From Candidatus Cloacimonadales bacterium (GTDB lineage: Bacteria; Cloacimonadota; Cloacimonadia; Cloacimonadales; TCS61): DNA of 44,633 nt. Where the stretch lies: NCBI GenBank assembly GCA_030656075.1, contig JAUSOT010000021.1, positions 1-44,633 of the forward strand, in the 5' to 3' direction. Both the position numbers and the translations under genes were made by a program. Positions 24,945-35,200 of the stretch are shown in pieces. Below the pieces are notes generated by a model. It made no database searches. It was given only the letters and a program-made list of their open reading frames with translations, and was not told the origin of the DNA. Every line of letters starts with the position of its first letter. Within the stretch, counting starts at the first letter, position 1.

Positions 24945-26198
24945 CTATCCTTTCACTCTTTTAATATCAGCGCCCAGGTTATTCAGTTTTTCTTCGATTC
25001 TTTCGTAGCCGCGATCGATGTGATAAATCCTGGAGATCGTTGTTTGTCCTTGAGCAGCCAATCCTGCCAAAACAAGCGTCGCACTGGCACGTAAATCTGT
25101 GGCCATCACTTCCGCTCCGCTCAGAGATTTCACGCCGTTCACTGTAGCGATATTTTTATTCAACACGATATTTGCATCCAATCTGTTCAGTTCGGATACA
25201 TGCATGAAGCGATCGGGGAAGATGGTTTCTTCGATGATGCTGGTGCCATTTGCCAGAGTCATCAAAGCCAGGAATTGTGCCTGCAGATCGGTGGGGAAGA
25301 GCGGATAGGGCTGAGTTTGGATGTTTACCGGGTTTATGGTTTCAGATGGAATAACTTTAAGGGAATTTTCTCCAATTTCGAAATCGAAACCGGCAACTTT
25401 CATTTTATCAAGCAATATTCCGATATGAGCAGGCTGGCAGTTGGAAACAGTTATTGGGCTGTTAGTTATAGCTCCAGCGATCACAAAGGTTCCTGCTTCG
25501 ATGCGGTCGGGGATCATGGTCATTTCAGCCGGTTTCAGCTTGTTTACTCCGATTATTTTCAAATGTGTTGTATCCTTGCCATCGATCTTAGCTCCCATCA
25601 AATTCAGAAAATCTATCAAACTGCCGATTTCCGGTTCGATGGCAGCGTTAAAAATATTAGTTTCGCCTTTGGTTAGAACTGCCGCCATCAAAGTGTTGGC
25701 GGTAGCTCCCACACTCACTTTTTCAAAGTGAATTTCGCTGCCATGCATTTTTGGAGCATTTGCCAGAATGTAACCATGTTCGATTTCGATATTGGCACCC
25801 AGAGCTTCCATTGCTTTCAAATGCAGATCGACCGGCCTCGTTCCAATTGCACAGCCACCCGGGAAAGAAACTCTGGCAGAACCAAAGCGAGCCAGAAGAG
25901 GTCCCATCACGTAGATAGAAGCGCGCATTTTGCTGACCAGTTCGTAAGGCGCTTCACAGTAGCTGGCATGGGTTGCATCGATTTCCATGGTGTCGCCTTC
26001 GAAATCGATCCTGGCGCCGATCACCCGCATCACGTGCGCCATCATTTTGATGTCGATCAAGTGCGGAACATTATGCAGAACGGATTTACCTTTGGCCAGC
26101 AAAGCAGCCGCCATGATCGGCAGGATGGCATTTTTGGCTCCGCTGATCTCGACGATGCCGCTTAATTTCTTACCGCCGTTAATTATGAATTTGTCCAT
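24945..26198 (-). CDS. murA: UDP-N-acetylglucosamine 1-carboxyvinyltransferase MurA
   Basis: 417 aa, full length. Transfers enolpyruvate from PEP to UDP-GlcNAc, the first committed step of peptidoglycan synthesis, in the cytoplasm. Lys22-Asn23 (SGAKNAILP) and the PEP-binding Cys116 in FPGGCAIGTRPVDLH are present; Cys at this position is the fosfomycin-sensitive form of the family. Followed by mnmA. Upstream on the same strand is the AbiE toxin-antitoxin pair, 9 bases away, so murA could receive transcripts from that pair. Confidence 0.97.
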   Translation of the reverse strand: MDKFIINGGKKLSGIVEISGAKNAILPIMAAALLAKGKSVLHNVPHLIDIKMMAHVMRVIGARIDFEGDTMEIDATHASYCEAPYELVSKMRASIYVMGPLLARFGSARVSFPGGCAIGTRPVDLHLKAMEALGANIEIEHGYILANAPKMHGSEIHFEKVSVGATANTLMAAVLTKGETNIFNAAIEPEIGSLIDFLNLMGAKIDGKDTTHLKIIGVNKLKPAEMTMIPDRIEAGTFVIAGAITNSPITVSNCQPAHIGILLDKMKVAGFDFEIGENSLKVIPSETINPVNIQTQPYPLFPTDLQAQFLALMTLANGTSIIEETIFPDRFMHVSELNRLDANIVLNKNIATVNGVKSLSGAEVMATDLRASATLVLAGLAAQGQTTISRIYHIDRGYERIEEKLNNLGADIKRVKG

Positions 26199-26207
26199 AT
26201 TTTATCC

Positions 26208-27131
26208 TTAAAATTCAACTTTTAAATGTTTGCCTAATTTATCAAGAGCAAGTTTATGTTTTGACCTATCCATTTGAGAAAGATTGTATAATTTCCACTT
26301 TATTGCCGGTAATTCTTTGATGTGATCAAATTCAAACAAATCCCATTCCGGCTTCATTTTCTTAAAAGAAAGAATGAATTTTCTTTCTGATTTAGTTAAT
26401 GAATCGTTAATAATTTTGATCAGTTTTTCTCGGGTATCGTTCAATTCCTGCAATGATATTTCGATCCGCGTCATTCCTTTGAATTCCGTTTCATAAATTT
26501 GAGAAATGTCGATCCTGTTTGGATTCAAAAGCTCAATGATTGGGCGGGAATGACTGAGCAAATAAACGATAAACGCTTTCCGTATCTCATCGGTAAATCC
26601 TTCATTTTGGAAAAGAATCGCAACGTCGAAAAGATCGCGCGGATGCTGACGATCCAAAGCGGCGCAGATTTTCCCCGCGTAAAGATCTGGTGTGGAAAGG
26701 GTTTGGATTTCCACATTCTTTTGGAATAATTTCTGAGCTTCCGCAGACAACATTACCATTTGGGGTGGAAAAACGCATCCTCTCAAGATGAAATTCGTTT
26801 CGATTTTGACATAAAAGTCATTAACAAAAACCGTTAACGTGCTGATATATTGCGTGCCTTTGATTTGTTTACGTGCGATCCTGCATTCCGGTATTTGCTG
26901 CTTGATAAAATCTTCAAAACTCAGAAGCATGGAAGTGATGTTTCTCAGGCTCGAATTTCTATCTTTTATGGGAAGATAGGTAAGATCGATATCAATGGAT
27001 AATCTCTCCAAATTTCGGACAAAAAGATTTATGGCAGATCCGCCTTTCAAGGCAAAATCTTTTTCTCTGTTGAGGAAGGGCACTAATTCCAACAGCAGAT
27101 TTGCCTGATTAAAATACAGGGAGTTCATCAT
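26208..27131 (-). CDS. AbiEii-type nucleotidyltransferase toxin
   Basis: 307 aa. Toxin component of a type IV (AbiE) toxin-antitoxin system. The nucleotidyltransferase motif is KGGSAINLF (Gly30-Gly31-Ser32) with the metal-binding pair Asp47-x-Asp49 in RLSIDIDLTY, followed later by DLYAGKICAALDRQHPRDLFD (about residues 150-170), the second characteristic family motif. In the known AbiE system the toxin acts as an NTP transferase that blocks growth during phage infection and the partner AbiEi represses the operon. Its ATG lies inside the end of the antitoxin gene (23-base overlap). There are two adjacent ATG codons; either is possible. The system has been seen both as defence and as plasmid-stabilising. 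Confidence 0.88.
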   Translation of the reverse strand: MMNSLYFNQANLLLELVPFLNREKDFALKGGSAINLFVRNLERLSIDIDLTYLPIKDRNSSLRNITSMLLSFEDFIKQQIPECRIARKQIKGTQYISTLTVFVNDFYVKIETNFILRGCVFPPQMVMLSAEAQKLFQKNVEIQTLSTPDLYAGKICAALDRQHPRDLFDVAILFQNEGFTDEIRKAFIVYLLSHSRPIIELLNPNRIDISQIYETEFKGMTRIEISLQELNDTREKLIKIINDSLTKSERKFILSFKKMKPEWDLFEFDHIKELPAIKWKLYNLSQMDRSKHKLALDKLGKHLKVEF

Positions 27132-27882
27132 TTTTATCCAGCTTTGGAACCGTTATCAGATACTTTTTATCAAGTTTGCCATTCTTATCTATCACACGTT
27201 TTCCATGTCCAAGATCGATTTTTTTCAGATTTATATTTTTAAACCAAAATTGTTCTGTCTGCTCAGCAAAGAAAAGAAATAACCTCTTCACCTTTATTGA
27301 GTTACAGCTTTCCAACAATATCTGAACCAAATCAGATCGGAGTGTCGTTAGATTCTCAAATATTTTGTATGCTTCGTCGAAACTCTGATTTTGAGGAAGG
27401 TTATGCAGCATCTCGAAAGCAGCCAGTTCGGGAGAAGATATTTTTATTGAGAAGCTTTTATAACTGTACTCTACAAAATATTCATCGGGATATTCTGAAA
27501 AAAGATTGGATGAACGGAAGATGCATTTATCTGCATCCTGCAATTTATTGAACCATAACGGGAGTTTGTCGGTTGTAGAACCATACAGATAAATGTTGTG
27601 AAAACGGAATGGTAGATAATGTGTCTTTCCAAGAAGCTGTAGGGCAGATTTTCCGGCAGGATGAATCTTGGCTTGGTTTTGAGTTTGTAAGGTATAAATG
27701 CCACCCAGCCAATCTACTTCATCTCCTTTTTGTTTGAAGGCACCTCTGCCTACATTTTCTAACCAATTACTTTGTTTATAGCGAAATATCAGATCGCTGC
27801 TGAATCCGATTTTCTGTAAATAAGCAGAAGTATAAACGGTTCCTTTGCGCCAATTCTGTATCAATCGGTTTATTTTTCCCAT
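27109..27882 (-). CDS. AbiEi-type antitoxin / transcriptional repressor
   Basis: 257 aa. Antitoxin of the type IV AbiE system. The N-terminus (about 1-70) has a winged-helix-like pattern (VYTSAYLQKIGFSSDLIFRYKQSNWLENVGRGAF), followed by the larger AbiEi C-terminal domain with ALQLLGKTHYLP and LAAFEMLHNLP. In characterised members the N-terminal domain represses the promoter and the C-terminal domain is needed to neutralise the toxin. A palindrome immediately upstream suits such autorepression. The ribosome binding site is weak (GAGG 15 bases away), so the exact start is less certain than the frame. Confidence 0.87.
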   Translation of the reverse strand: MGKINRLIQNWRKGTVYTSAYLQKIGFSSDLIFRYKQSNWLENVGRGAFKQKGDEVDWLGGIYTLQTQNQAKIHPAGKSALQLLGKTHYLPFRFHNIYLYGSTTDKLPLWFNKLQDADKCIFRSSNLFSEYPDEYFVEYSYKSFSIKISSPELAAFEMLHNLPQNQSFDEAYKIFENLTTLRSDLVQILLESCNSIKVKRLFLFFAEQTEQFWFKNINLKKIDLGHGKRVIDKNGKLDKKYLITVPKLDKNDELPVF

Positions 27883-27907
27883 AGTTAATTTACTATTCCT
27901 CTATTTG

Positions 27908-27949
27908 GGAGCAATATATTAAACCAATATAGGTTTATGTTTTTGCTCC
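27908..27949. promoter_or_regulatory. Concentric palindrome, probable AbiEi operator
   Basis: GGAGCAA (27908-27914) is inverted at 27943-27949, and TAAACC (27920-27925) is inverted at 27932-27937. Both pairs share exactly one centre (27928.5). The 42-bp site lies 26-67 bases upstream of the antitoxin start. AbiEi proteins are known to repress through inverted repeats in their promoter. There is no T-run, so a terminator is unlikely. Confidence 0.55.
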
Positions 27950-28001
27950 AAGCTTTACTAATACTCAATTTTCAGGACAAAAATTAAACCAAACTAATTT
28001 C

Positions 28002-28841
28002 TTAGCAAGAACTTTTTCTTCCAATCTTCACTATCCGCTCGAATCCGTTCAAGTCCTGTAAAACATCGACTTCAGAAAATCCGTTATCCAAAGCTAACTG
28101 CTTCACTCTTTTTGCCTGATCGTGACCTATTTCAAAATATATCTTACCGTTTTCCGTCAAATATTCTTTCGACTGCTGCAGGATATTTTTGTAAAAAAAT
28201 ATTCCATTATCTTCTGCCAGCAGGGCATTTTCCGGCTCGAACTCCTTTATTTCAACAGGAAGATCCTCGTATTCATTTTTGGGAATATAGGGTGGATTGG
28301 AAATAATAATATCGAATTTACCAACAACTTTTTCGAAGATATCTGAAAGAATAAAATCAACATCTACATCATTGATCTTTGCGTTTTGTTCGGCAATTTG
28401 TAAAGCTTTCTCAGAAATATCAGTTGCTGTTATCTGACAGCCTGGAATTAGCTTTTTCAAAGAAATTGCGATACAACCGCTGCCGGTTCCAATATCTAAA
28501 ATCAAAGTGGCAGCTTTATCTTTCTGGAAGATTTTTTCCACCAGTAGTTCGGTTTCCGGGCGGGGAATGAACACGTTTGGATTTACTTTGATGGGGAAGC
28601 CATAGAACTCGGTTTCCCCAAAAATATACTGGAGTGGTTCATGCTGGCTTCTGCGTTCAATGAAATCGCTAATTTGTTGAACTAAATCTGTGGGAAGTGT
28701 AATGTTTAGGGACAGAAACAACTCGCTTCTTTTCATCTGCAAAACATGTGCGATGATCAACTCTACATTCAAAGCAGGATTTTCAATGTCTGCCTGAATC
28801 AAGCAGATCATAGACTTTTTTCGTAATTCCGAAATATTCAT
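28002..28841 (-). CDS. prmC: Release factor glutamine methyltransferase PrmC
   Basis: 279 aa. Methylates the Gln of the GGQ motif in peptide chain release factors using S-adenosylmethionine. An N-terminal helical domain (1-85) is followed by a class I methyltransferase with DIGTGSGCIA (116-125) and the NPPY catalytic motif (182-185), as expected. Length is normal. The usual neighbour prfA is not in the window. The gene follows fusA on the same strand after a terminator, so it likely has its own promoter in the 263-base spacer; none could be defined. Confidence 0.95.
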   Translation of the reverse strand: MNISELRKKSMICLIQADIENPALNVELIIAHVLQMKRSELFLSLNITLPTDLVQQISDFIERRSQHEPLQYIFGETEFYGFPIKVNPNVFIPRPETELLVEKIFQKDKAATLILDIGTGSGCIAISLKKLIPGCQITATDISEKALQIAEQNAKINDVDVDFILSDIFEKVVGKFDIIISNPPYIPKNEYEDLPVEIKEFEPENALLAEDNGIFFYKNILQQSKEYLTENGKIYFEIGHDQAKRVKQLALDNGFSEVDVLQDLNGFERIVKIGRKSSC

Positions 28842-29002
28842 TATTCTTATCTCACTTTACAGAAGCAAAAGAATGAAAGACGATTTAGAGAGCAAGGGAA
28901 AAGAAATTGTGATTCACTTGCCGAGAATCAAAAATATTATTCCCACGAATAAATTCATGGGCTTGATCAAAGGTTTTTCGGAGAAGATCTCTGCAATTAA
29001 GA

Positions 29003-29020
29003 CCACGACTTCAGTCGTGG
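29003..29020. repeat. REP-like hairpin
   Basis: CCACGAC and its perfect inverse GTCGTGG flank a TTCA loop. This style of stem (ACGACTTxAGTCGT) is like REP sequences linked to RAYT/IS200-type transposases. It lies inside a 63-codon plus-strand frame (28873-29064) that has no convincing ribosome binding site and no domain; that frame is probably a relic or chance. Confidence 0.45.
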
Positions 29021-29062
29021 CAATGAATCAACAACACATCATAATGATGAGAATTATAGAAT

Positions 29063-29093
29063 GAAAAACTCCAGAACTTTGCAATCCTGGAGT
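29063..29093 (-). terminator. Intrinsic terminator after fusA
   Basis: Stem ACTCCAG (29068-29074) pairs with CTGGAGT (29087-29093), loop of 12 bases. On the minus strand it is followed by a short T-run at 29067-29064. It lies 12 bases after the fusA stop and closes the rpo/str operon. Confidence 0.7.
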
Positions 29094-29104
29094 AAAAAAA
29101 TTTC

Positions 29105-31267
29105 TTAGTATCCCCGCACTCTCTTCAGGATTTTTTCCTGGATATTTTGCGGAACTTTCTCATGTTTAAAATATTCCATCGTGTAGATCGCCCGACCTTG
29201 GGAGATGGAGCGAAGTTTGGTGGAATACCCAAAAAGCTCACTCATCGGTATTTGAGCTGTGATCTCCTGTTTCATACCCTGCGGCCTGATATGTTCGATC
29301 TTACCACGTTTGGAATTAATATCACCTATGATCTCCCCCACAAAATCGAGTGGTGTGATTACATTCACCAGCATGACCGGTTCCATGATCGTGGCTTTGG
29401 AATGACGGAATCCATTATTAACAGCCATGGATGTGGCAATGCTGAAAGCAATATCGCTGGAATCAACTTCATTGAATTTACCATCGATCAATTCTATTTT
29501 CACACGTTCCACGGGACTGTTCATCAAAGGGCCATCCAAACAGGAATTTAAAGCGCTTTCTTCGATTGCCTGCCAGTAATTCTGAGGTATAACCTCGGCT
29601 GAAACAGAGTTTACAAAAATATTTTTTTTCCCGCCCTTCAGGTCTTCCAATCGTAAAGGAGATAAGCGAAGTTTGACAACGGCGTATTGTCCTTTGCCGT
29701 TCATTTCACGGATAAATTCACCATCGGCAATGATCGGTTCTTCGATAGTTTCTTTGTAGGTAACTTGCGGATTCCCCACATTTGCCTGCACACCAAATTC
29801 CCGTTTCAACCTATCGATGATGATTTCCAGATGCAGTTCGCCCATTCCCGAGATCAGGGTTTGTCCGGTTTCTTTATGCTGATAAACTTTGAAAGTCGGA
29901 TCTTCTTCCATCAGTTTAAGCAGGCTTTCGTCAAGCAGGTCTTTATCGGTTTTTGTTTTCGGTTCGATGGCAACCGCAATCACAGAATCCGGGAAAGTGA
30001 TTTCAGCTAAAAGAAGGTTATAATCGAGTTCGGTGATCGTATCTCCGGTTTGAATATCTTTTGGTCCCACTAAAGCGGCAATATCTCCCGCATGGAGACT
30101 TCCGATATCTTTTTTCTTGTTGGAATGCATCTGTAAAATGCGTGAAACACGTTCGCGTTTGCCTGTTCTTTGATTTTCCACCGTTGCACTGCGTTTAACA
30201 GAACCTGAATAAATCCGGATATAGATAAGTTTTCCTACGTATTTGTCGATCTGGATTTTAAAAGCATAGGCAGAAAATTTTGCTTCGATATCCGGTAGAA
30301 CTTCAAATTCTTCTTTAGTTTTTTTATTCAATCCTATAGGATTAATCACATCCAGCGGTGATGGCAGAAAATCCACTACTGCATCCAGCAGAGTTTGAAC
30401 ACCGGTATTTTTGAGAGAAGAACCGCAGAGTAAAGGCACAAATTGATGAAAACGGGTAGCCTTGCGGATGGCAGTTTTCAATGTCTCAGCATCGACGGGT
30501 TCATCTTCGAGGTATTTTGCCATCAGATGGTCATCAAAATCTGCCACGTGCTCGACCAGTTCATTCCGGTATTCCCTGGCTTTTTCCATCATTTTCTCGG
30601 GAATTTTGTGATAATGATAATTCACACCCATCGTTTCCTGATCGAAATAACAGGCTTTCATGTTGATGAGATCAATAATTCCCTTGAAGTTATCTTCTTT
30701 CCCGACAGGCAGCTGGATTGGTTTGGCATTTTTGGTTAATCTGTCATGGATCATACTCACCACGTGGTCAAAATCCGCTCCCGAACGATCCATTTTATTG
30801 ATGAATGCCAGCCTGGGAACCTTGTATTTGTCTGCTTGATGCCAGACTGTTTCCGATTGGGGTTCCACGCCGCCGACCGCGCAGAAGATTCCGATCGCTC
30901 CATCCAGAACGCGTAAAGAGCGTTCAACTTCTGCTGTGAAATCCACATGCCCGGGTGTGTCTATTATGTTGATCTGCTTTTCTTGCCAGAAACAGGTTGT
31001 CACGGCTGATGTGATCGTGATGCCGCGTTCTTTTTCCTGAGCCATCCAGTCCATCACGGCGTTGCCGTCGTGAACTTCGCCCATTCTATGAATGATGCCG
31101 GTATAGAACAACATCCTTTCGGTGGTAGTTGTCTTACCGGCATCGATATGGGCCATTATGCCTATGTTTCTGATTTTAGAGAGAATGCTCTCATTCCTGG
31201 TCAGTTTAGAAGATGAATCTCCTTTCTTCTGACTGCGAATCGCTGCTGCATCGCTCTCTTTAGACAT
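29105..31267 (-). CDS. fusA: Elongation factor G
   Basis: 720 aa GTPase that drives ribosomal translocation. GTP motifs: P-loop AHIDAGKT (39-46), DTPGH, NKMD and the G5-like CGSSLKN; switch I reads [11 protein letters not shown]. Domains II to V are complete, ending in KILKRVRGY. The N-terminus carries about 22 more residues than E. coli EF-G (Ser/Lys-rich, [10 protein letters not shown]...), with no better start further in. The ribosome binding site is weak (GAG 9 bases before ATG). It is the last gene of the str cluster and is followed by a terminator. The str position supports the housekeeping copy, but I cannot place it among EF-G subfamilies from sequence alone. Confidence 0.95.
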   Translation of the reverse strand: MSKESDAAAIRSQKKGDSSSKLTRNESILSKIRNIGIMAHIDAGKTTTTERMLFYTGIIHRMGEVHDGNAVMDWMAQEKERGITITSAVTTCFWQEKQINIIDTPGHVDFTAEVERSLRVLDGAIGIFCAVGGVEPQSETVWHQADKYKVPRLAFINKMDRSGADFDHVVSMIHDRLTKNAKPIQLPVGKEDNFKGIIDLINMKACYFDQETMGVNYHYHKIPEKMMEKAREYRNELVEHVADFDDHLMAKYLEDEPVDAETLKTAIRKATRFHQFVPLLCGSSLKNTGVQTLLDAVVDFLPSPLDVINPIGLNKKTKEEFEVLPDIEAKFSAYAFKIQIDKYVGKLIYIRIYSGSVKRSATVENQRTGKRERVSRILQMHSNKKKDIGSLHAGDIAALVGPKDIQTGDTITELDYNLLLAEITFPDSVIAVAIEPKTKTDKDLLDESLLKLMEEDPTFKVYQHKETGQTLISGMGELHLEIIIDRLKREFGVQANVGNPQVTYKETIEEPIIADGEFIREMNGKGQYAVVKLRLSPLRLEDLKGGKKNIFVNSVSAEVIPQNYWQAIEESALNSCLDGPLMNSPVERVKIELIDGKFNEVDSSDIAFSIATSMAVNNGFRHSKATIMEPVMLVNVITPLDFVGEIIGDINSKRGKIEHIRPQGMKQEITAQIPMSELFGYSTKLRSISQGRAIYTMEYFKHEKVPQNIQEKILKRVRGY

Positions 31268-31312
31268 AATGAAAATCTCATTTACCTGCTATGAATAAAG
31301 TATTCGTCTTTA

Positions 31313-31783
31313 TCACACTCGGAAGTGTGCAAATGCTTTATTGGCTTCTGCCATTTTGTGAACGTCTTCACGTTTTTTAATGCTGGCTCCATCCTTTTTA
31401 TAAGCTGCCAGCAATTCTCCAGCTAAACGTTCAACCATTGTTTTTTCCGAACGGGCACGAGCATAGCTGATAATCCAGCGGAATGCCATAGCTTGAGCGT
31501 TCTTATGACTCACTTCGGTGGGAACCTGATAGTTCGATCCGCCGATTCGACGGGATACCACTTTAATGAGAGGTCTCACATTGTCGATGGCTTGAGTGAA
31601 AACATCCAATGGTTCTTCTTTTGTTTTTTCACCCAGAATATTCAGGGCGTTATAAACGATTTTTTCAGCCAGGCTTTTTTTGCCTTTCTTCATAACTGTA
31701 TTTATGAATTTACTGAGGATAATACTTTTGTATTTCGGATCAGGAAATATCTCGCGTTCCAGTTGTTTACGTCTTCTTGACAT
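31313..31783 (-). CDS. rpsG: 30S ribosomal protein S7 (uS7)
   Basis: 156 aa, the canonical length. Binds the 3' major domain of 16S rRNA and nucleates the head of the 30S subunit. MSRRRKQLEREIFPDPKYKS, VNTVMKKGKKSLAEKIVY-type start and the middle RRIGGSNYQVPTEV and ARSEKTMVERLAGEL blocks are standard. Lies between rpsL and fusA; 13 bases separate it from rpsL. Feedback regulation of the str operon by S7 is known in E. coli, but the spacer here shows no clear hairpin. Confidence 0.98.
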   Translation of the reverse strand: MSRRRKQLEREIFPDPKYKSIILSKFINTVMKKGKKSLAEKIVYNALNILGEKTKEEPLDVFTQAIDNVRPLIKVVSRRIGGSNYQVPTEVSHKNAQAMAFRWIISYARARSEKTMVERLAGELLAAYKKDGASIKKREDVHKMAEANKAFAHFRV

Positions 31784-31796
31784 TTATCCTATCCTC

Positions 31797-32171
31797 CTAC
31801 TTCTTAGGTCTCTTGGTTCCATATTTAGAACGAGAATTAGTTCGGTTGTCAACTCCTGATGTATCAAGAGCTCCACGCACGATATGATATCTAACACCCG
31901 GCAAGTCTTTTACCCTGCCGCCACGAACTAACACAATGCTGTGCTCCTGAAGATTGTGTCCTTCTCCGGGAATATAAACTGTTACTTCAAAGCCATTGGT
32001 CAAACGAACCCTGGCTACCTTTCTCAAAGCTGAGTTAGGTTTTTTGGGAGTTGTCGTGTACACTCTGGTACAAACTCCACGTCTTTGCGGGCAAGAAGAG
32101 AGAGCTCTGTTTTTCTTTTTTTTCTCAATCTTCTTGCGGCCCTTGCGGACCAACTGATTAATTGTAGGCAC
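31797..32171 (-). CDS. rpsL: 30S ribosomal protein S12 (uS12)
   Basis: 124 aa decoding-centre protein. The streptomycin-related lysines are the wild type: Lys43/Lys44 in TPKKPNSA and Lys88 in [10 protein letters not shown]. The Asp next to Lys88 is the residue methylthiolated in many bacteria. Starts the str block just downstream of rpoC (58-base gap). Confidence 0.98.
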   Translation of the reverse strand: MPTINQLVRKGRKKIEKKKKNRALSSCPQRRGVCTRVYTTTPKKPNSALRKVARVRLTNGFEVTVYIPGEGHNLQEHSIVLVRGGRVKDLPGVRYHIVRGALDTSGVDNRTNSRSKYGTKRPKK

Positions 32172-32229
32172 CTTTTTCCTCCATTTAGTTTCTTACAAAC
32201 CTAAGGATGTCGCCACCCTTATACTTAGA

Positions 32230-35200
32230 TTAGAAATCCAGGATGTCTTCCAATGCTTCATCCTCTTTTTTGGAATGAGCAAATTCTTGGATGATGTCAC
32301 CAATCGATTTTCCGGAATCGATCGCCTGTTTCACCTGGTTATTGTAGAACTTGGTTCCGGTACCGATCGGAATTCTGTGTCCGATGATGATACTTTCCTT
32401 CAGTCCTTCCAGATTGTCCACGCGACCTTCGATGGAGGCTTGAGTGAGAACTTTAGTCGTTTCCTGGAAGGAAGCGGCTGAAAGCCAGCTATCGGTCAGT
32501 AACGACGCTTTAGTGATTCCCAAAAGAAGTTGCTCAAAGGTAGCTCCTTCGCCACCCTCTTCTTCGATGCGTGTGTTTTCTTTCATCACTTGATTTCTAT
32601 CTACTATTTCACCTTCCAGGAACATTGTGTGTCCCGGATTCATGATTTTGAGTTTTTTGAACATCTGGCGAATGATAACGCCGATGTGTTTGTCGTCGAT
32701 CTTCACGCCCTGCTTGCGGTAAACTTCCTGGATTTCATCCAAGATAAGTTTCTGTGCAGCTTTGATACCTTTGGCACTGAGGATGTCATGAGGATCCAGA
32801 GGTCCATCGGAAAGAGCATCACCGTTGTCCACTTTGTCACCCATGTGCACAATGATTCGTTTTCCCGGCGGAATGATGTATTTCTTTTCAGTTCCGTCTC
32901 CAGCTCGAACGAAGATCACACGTCCGGATTTCATCAAATCTCCGATGGAAACAGTTCCCTTGATTTCGGAAAGAATTGCTTTATCTTTGGGAATACGTGC
33001 TTCGAACAGGTCTTGAACTCGCGGCAAACCACCTGTGATGTCTCCCTGTTTGACGGTTATACGGGAAGATTTTCCCAGGATATCTCCCGGATGAACATAA
33101 ACTCCATTCTGGATTTCCACGCTCAAACCCGTAGGTATGGGAACGAGAACTTCTTTCTTATCGGAAACTATTTTGAACTGAGCCTGCAGTTTTCTGTCTT
33201 TAGATTCGATGATCGTTATCTCTTTCGATCCGGTAAGTTCGTTAAACTCTTCTTTATAAGTTACATCTTTCACAAAGTGCTCGAATTTCAACTCACCTTT
33301 GGCTGTAGCTATCAGCGGATTATTGTAATGGTCCCAACTGAAAAGTTTAGTATTCTTTACAACTTTCTGACCATCATTAACGAAAACGGTAGCAGCATAC
33401 TCAACTTTGTAAGTTTCAGGTTCAGCATCAGAATCTTCAGGGATGATCATTATACTGCCCAGGTGGCTGATCGAAACGAGTTCATTGGCACGATTTGTTA
33501 CCGTGTTCATTTTTTTGAACTTGATGATACCATCGGTATTAGCTATGACTTCTGCCAGGTCAACATCTGTACTGGCGGTTCCGCCAATATGGAAAGTTCT
33601 AAGTGTAAGCTGAGTTCCCGGTTCACCAATACTTTGAGCTGCGATAATGCCGACCGGTTCTCCGATTCTTACCGGTTTGTTTGTACCCAGGTTTCTGCCG
33701 TAACATTTTGCGCAAATACCTTTTTCGGTATCACAAGTCAACACGGTTCGGATTCTCACACTGTTAATTCCATGATTCTGGATTATTCTCGCCATTTCAT
33801 TAGTAATCTCAGTATTTGCTTCCGCGATCACTTTATCGGTAAGCGGGTCGATTATATCTTCGGCAGTTGTTCTGCCCTTAATTCTTTCGGATAGTGGTTC
33901 TACCACTTCCAGTCCTTCTTTCAGGGCAGTTCTTTCCAAACCTTCGATCGTACCGCAATCTTCTTCCACGATCACAGCATTCTGGGCAACATCGACCAAT
34001 CTTCTGGTCAGATACCCGGCATCTGCTGTTTTGAGAGCCGTATCTGCCAGACCTTTTCTGGCGCCGTGAGTAGAGATGAAATATTCCAAAACTGTAAGTC
34101 CTTCTTTAAAGTTAGACTTGATTGGAGTCTCGATAACTTCAGCCAAACCTTCGGAAAGGTTTCGGGAAGGTTTATCCATCAATCCACGCATTGCACCTAA
34201 TTGTTTGATCTGGTCTTTTCCACCGCGAGCTCCGGAAATGTACATCATGTTGATCGAGTTGAATCCACCCTGGTCTGCGTCGAGTTCTTTCATCAGAACA
34301 TCCGTAACCTGTTCTGTGGTCATTTTCCATTTATCTATCACACGATTATAACGTTCGGTTTCCGTGATTTCACCATTCAAATAACTGGTGATTATTTTCT
34401 GAACTTCCTTCTCAGTTTTTTTGATGATCTTATCTTTGTCTTTGGGAGAGATAACATCACTGGCGCTGAAAGTAATTCCTGCTCTGGTAGCAAATTTGAA
34501 GCCGAGATCTTTTATGTCATCCAGAAATTCAGCAGTTCTTCTTTGTCCAACAGCTTCGAAGCATTCCATAGCCAGATCGTTCAGTTTTGCTTTTGTGAAA
34601 GTATCATTTTTAAAGTCAAGTTCGGCAGGTAATATCTGATTAAAGATTACTCTACCAACAGTTGTAGTGATGATTTTGTCGTTGATAAGGCATTTGGCCC
34701 AAGAATGAATAGTCAACGCCGGATCAGCGTGATGATCTCCTTTCCTGTTAGCCTTAGCTTCGGCCAGATCATAAGCCAGCAGCAGTTCATCTGGAGAAGA
34801 AAAGTATCTTATTTTTGATTCATCTTCAGGCAATTTGTTTCTCAGAACTGTTAAATAATAATTTCCCAGCACAATATCCTGGTTTGTGGCCATGGCTAAT
34901 TTTCCACTGGCAGGAAGCAACAAATTCCTGGAAGAAAGCATCAGAATTCTTGCTTCCATTTGAGCTTCATGGGAAAGAGGAACATGCACTGCCATCTGGT
35001 CACCGTCAAAGTCGGCATTGAAGGGAATACAAACCAGCGGATGCAGTTCGATCGCTTTTCCTTCGGTGAGTATCGGCATGAAAGCCTGGATACCATGTTT
35101 ATGCAGAGTCGGAGCACGGTTCAACAGAACCGGATAATCTTTGATAACTTCTTCCAAAATTTTCCAGATTTCCGGGCGCTGCTTTTCGATCAATTTCCTG

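Noticed and set aside
32201-32228. Possible CTAAG/CTTAG hairpin between rpoC and rpsL
   Set aside because: Only 5-bp stem with a long loop; no T-run.
32530-33894. Long plus-strand open frame (454 codons) antisense to rpoC
   Set aside because: Lies wholly within the conserved rpoC gene; Phe/His/Asp-rich translation typical of an antisense shadow, no domain and no ribosome binding site.
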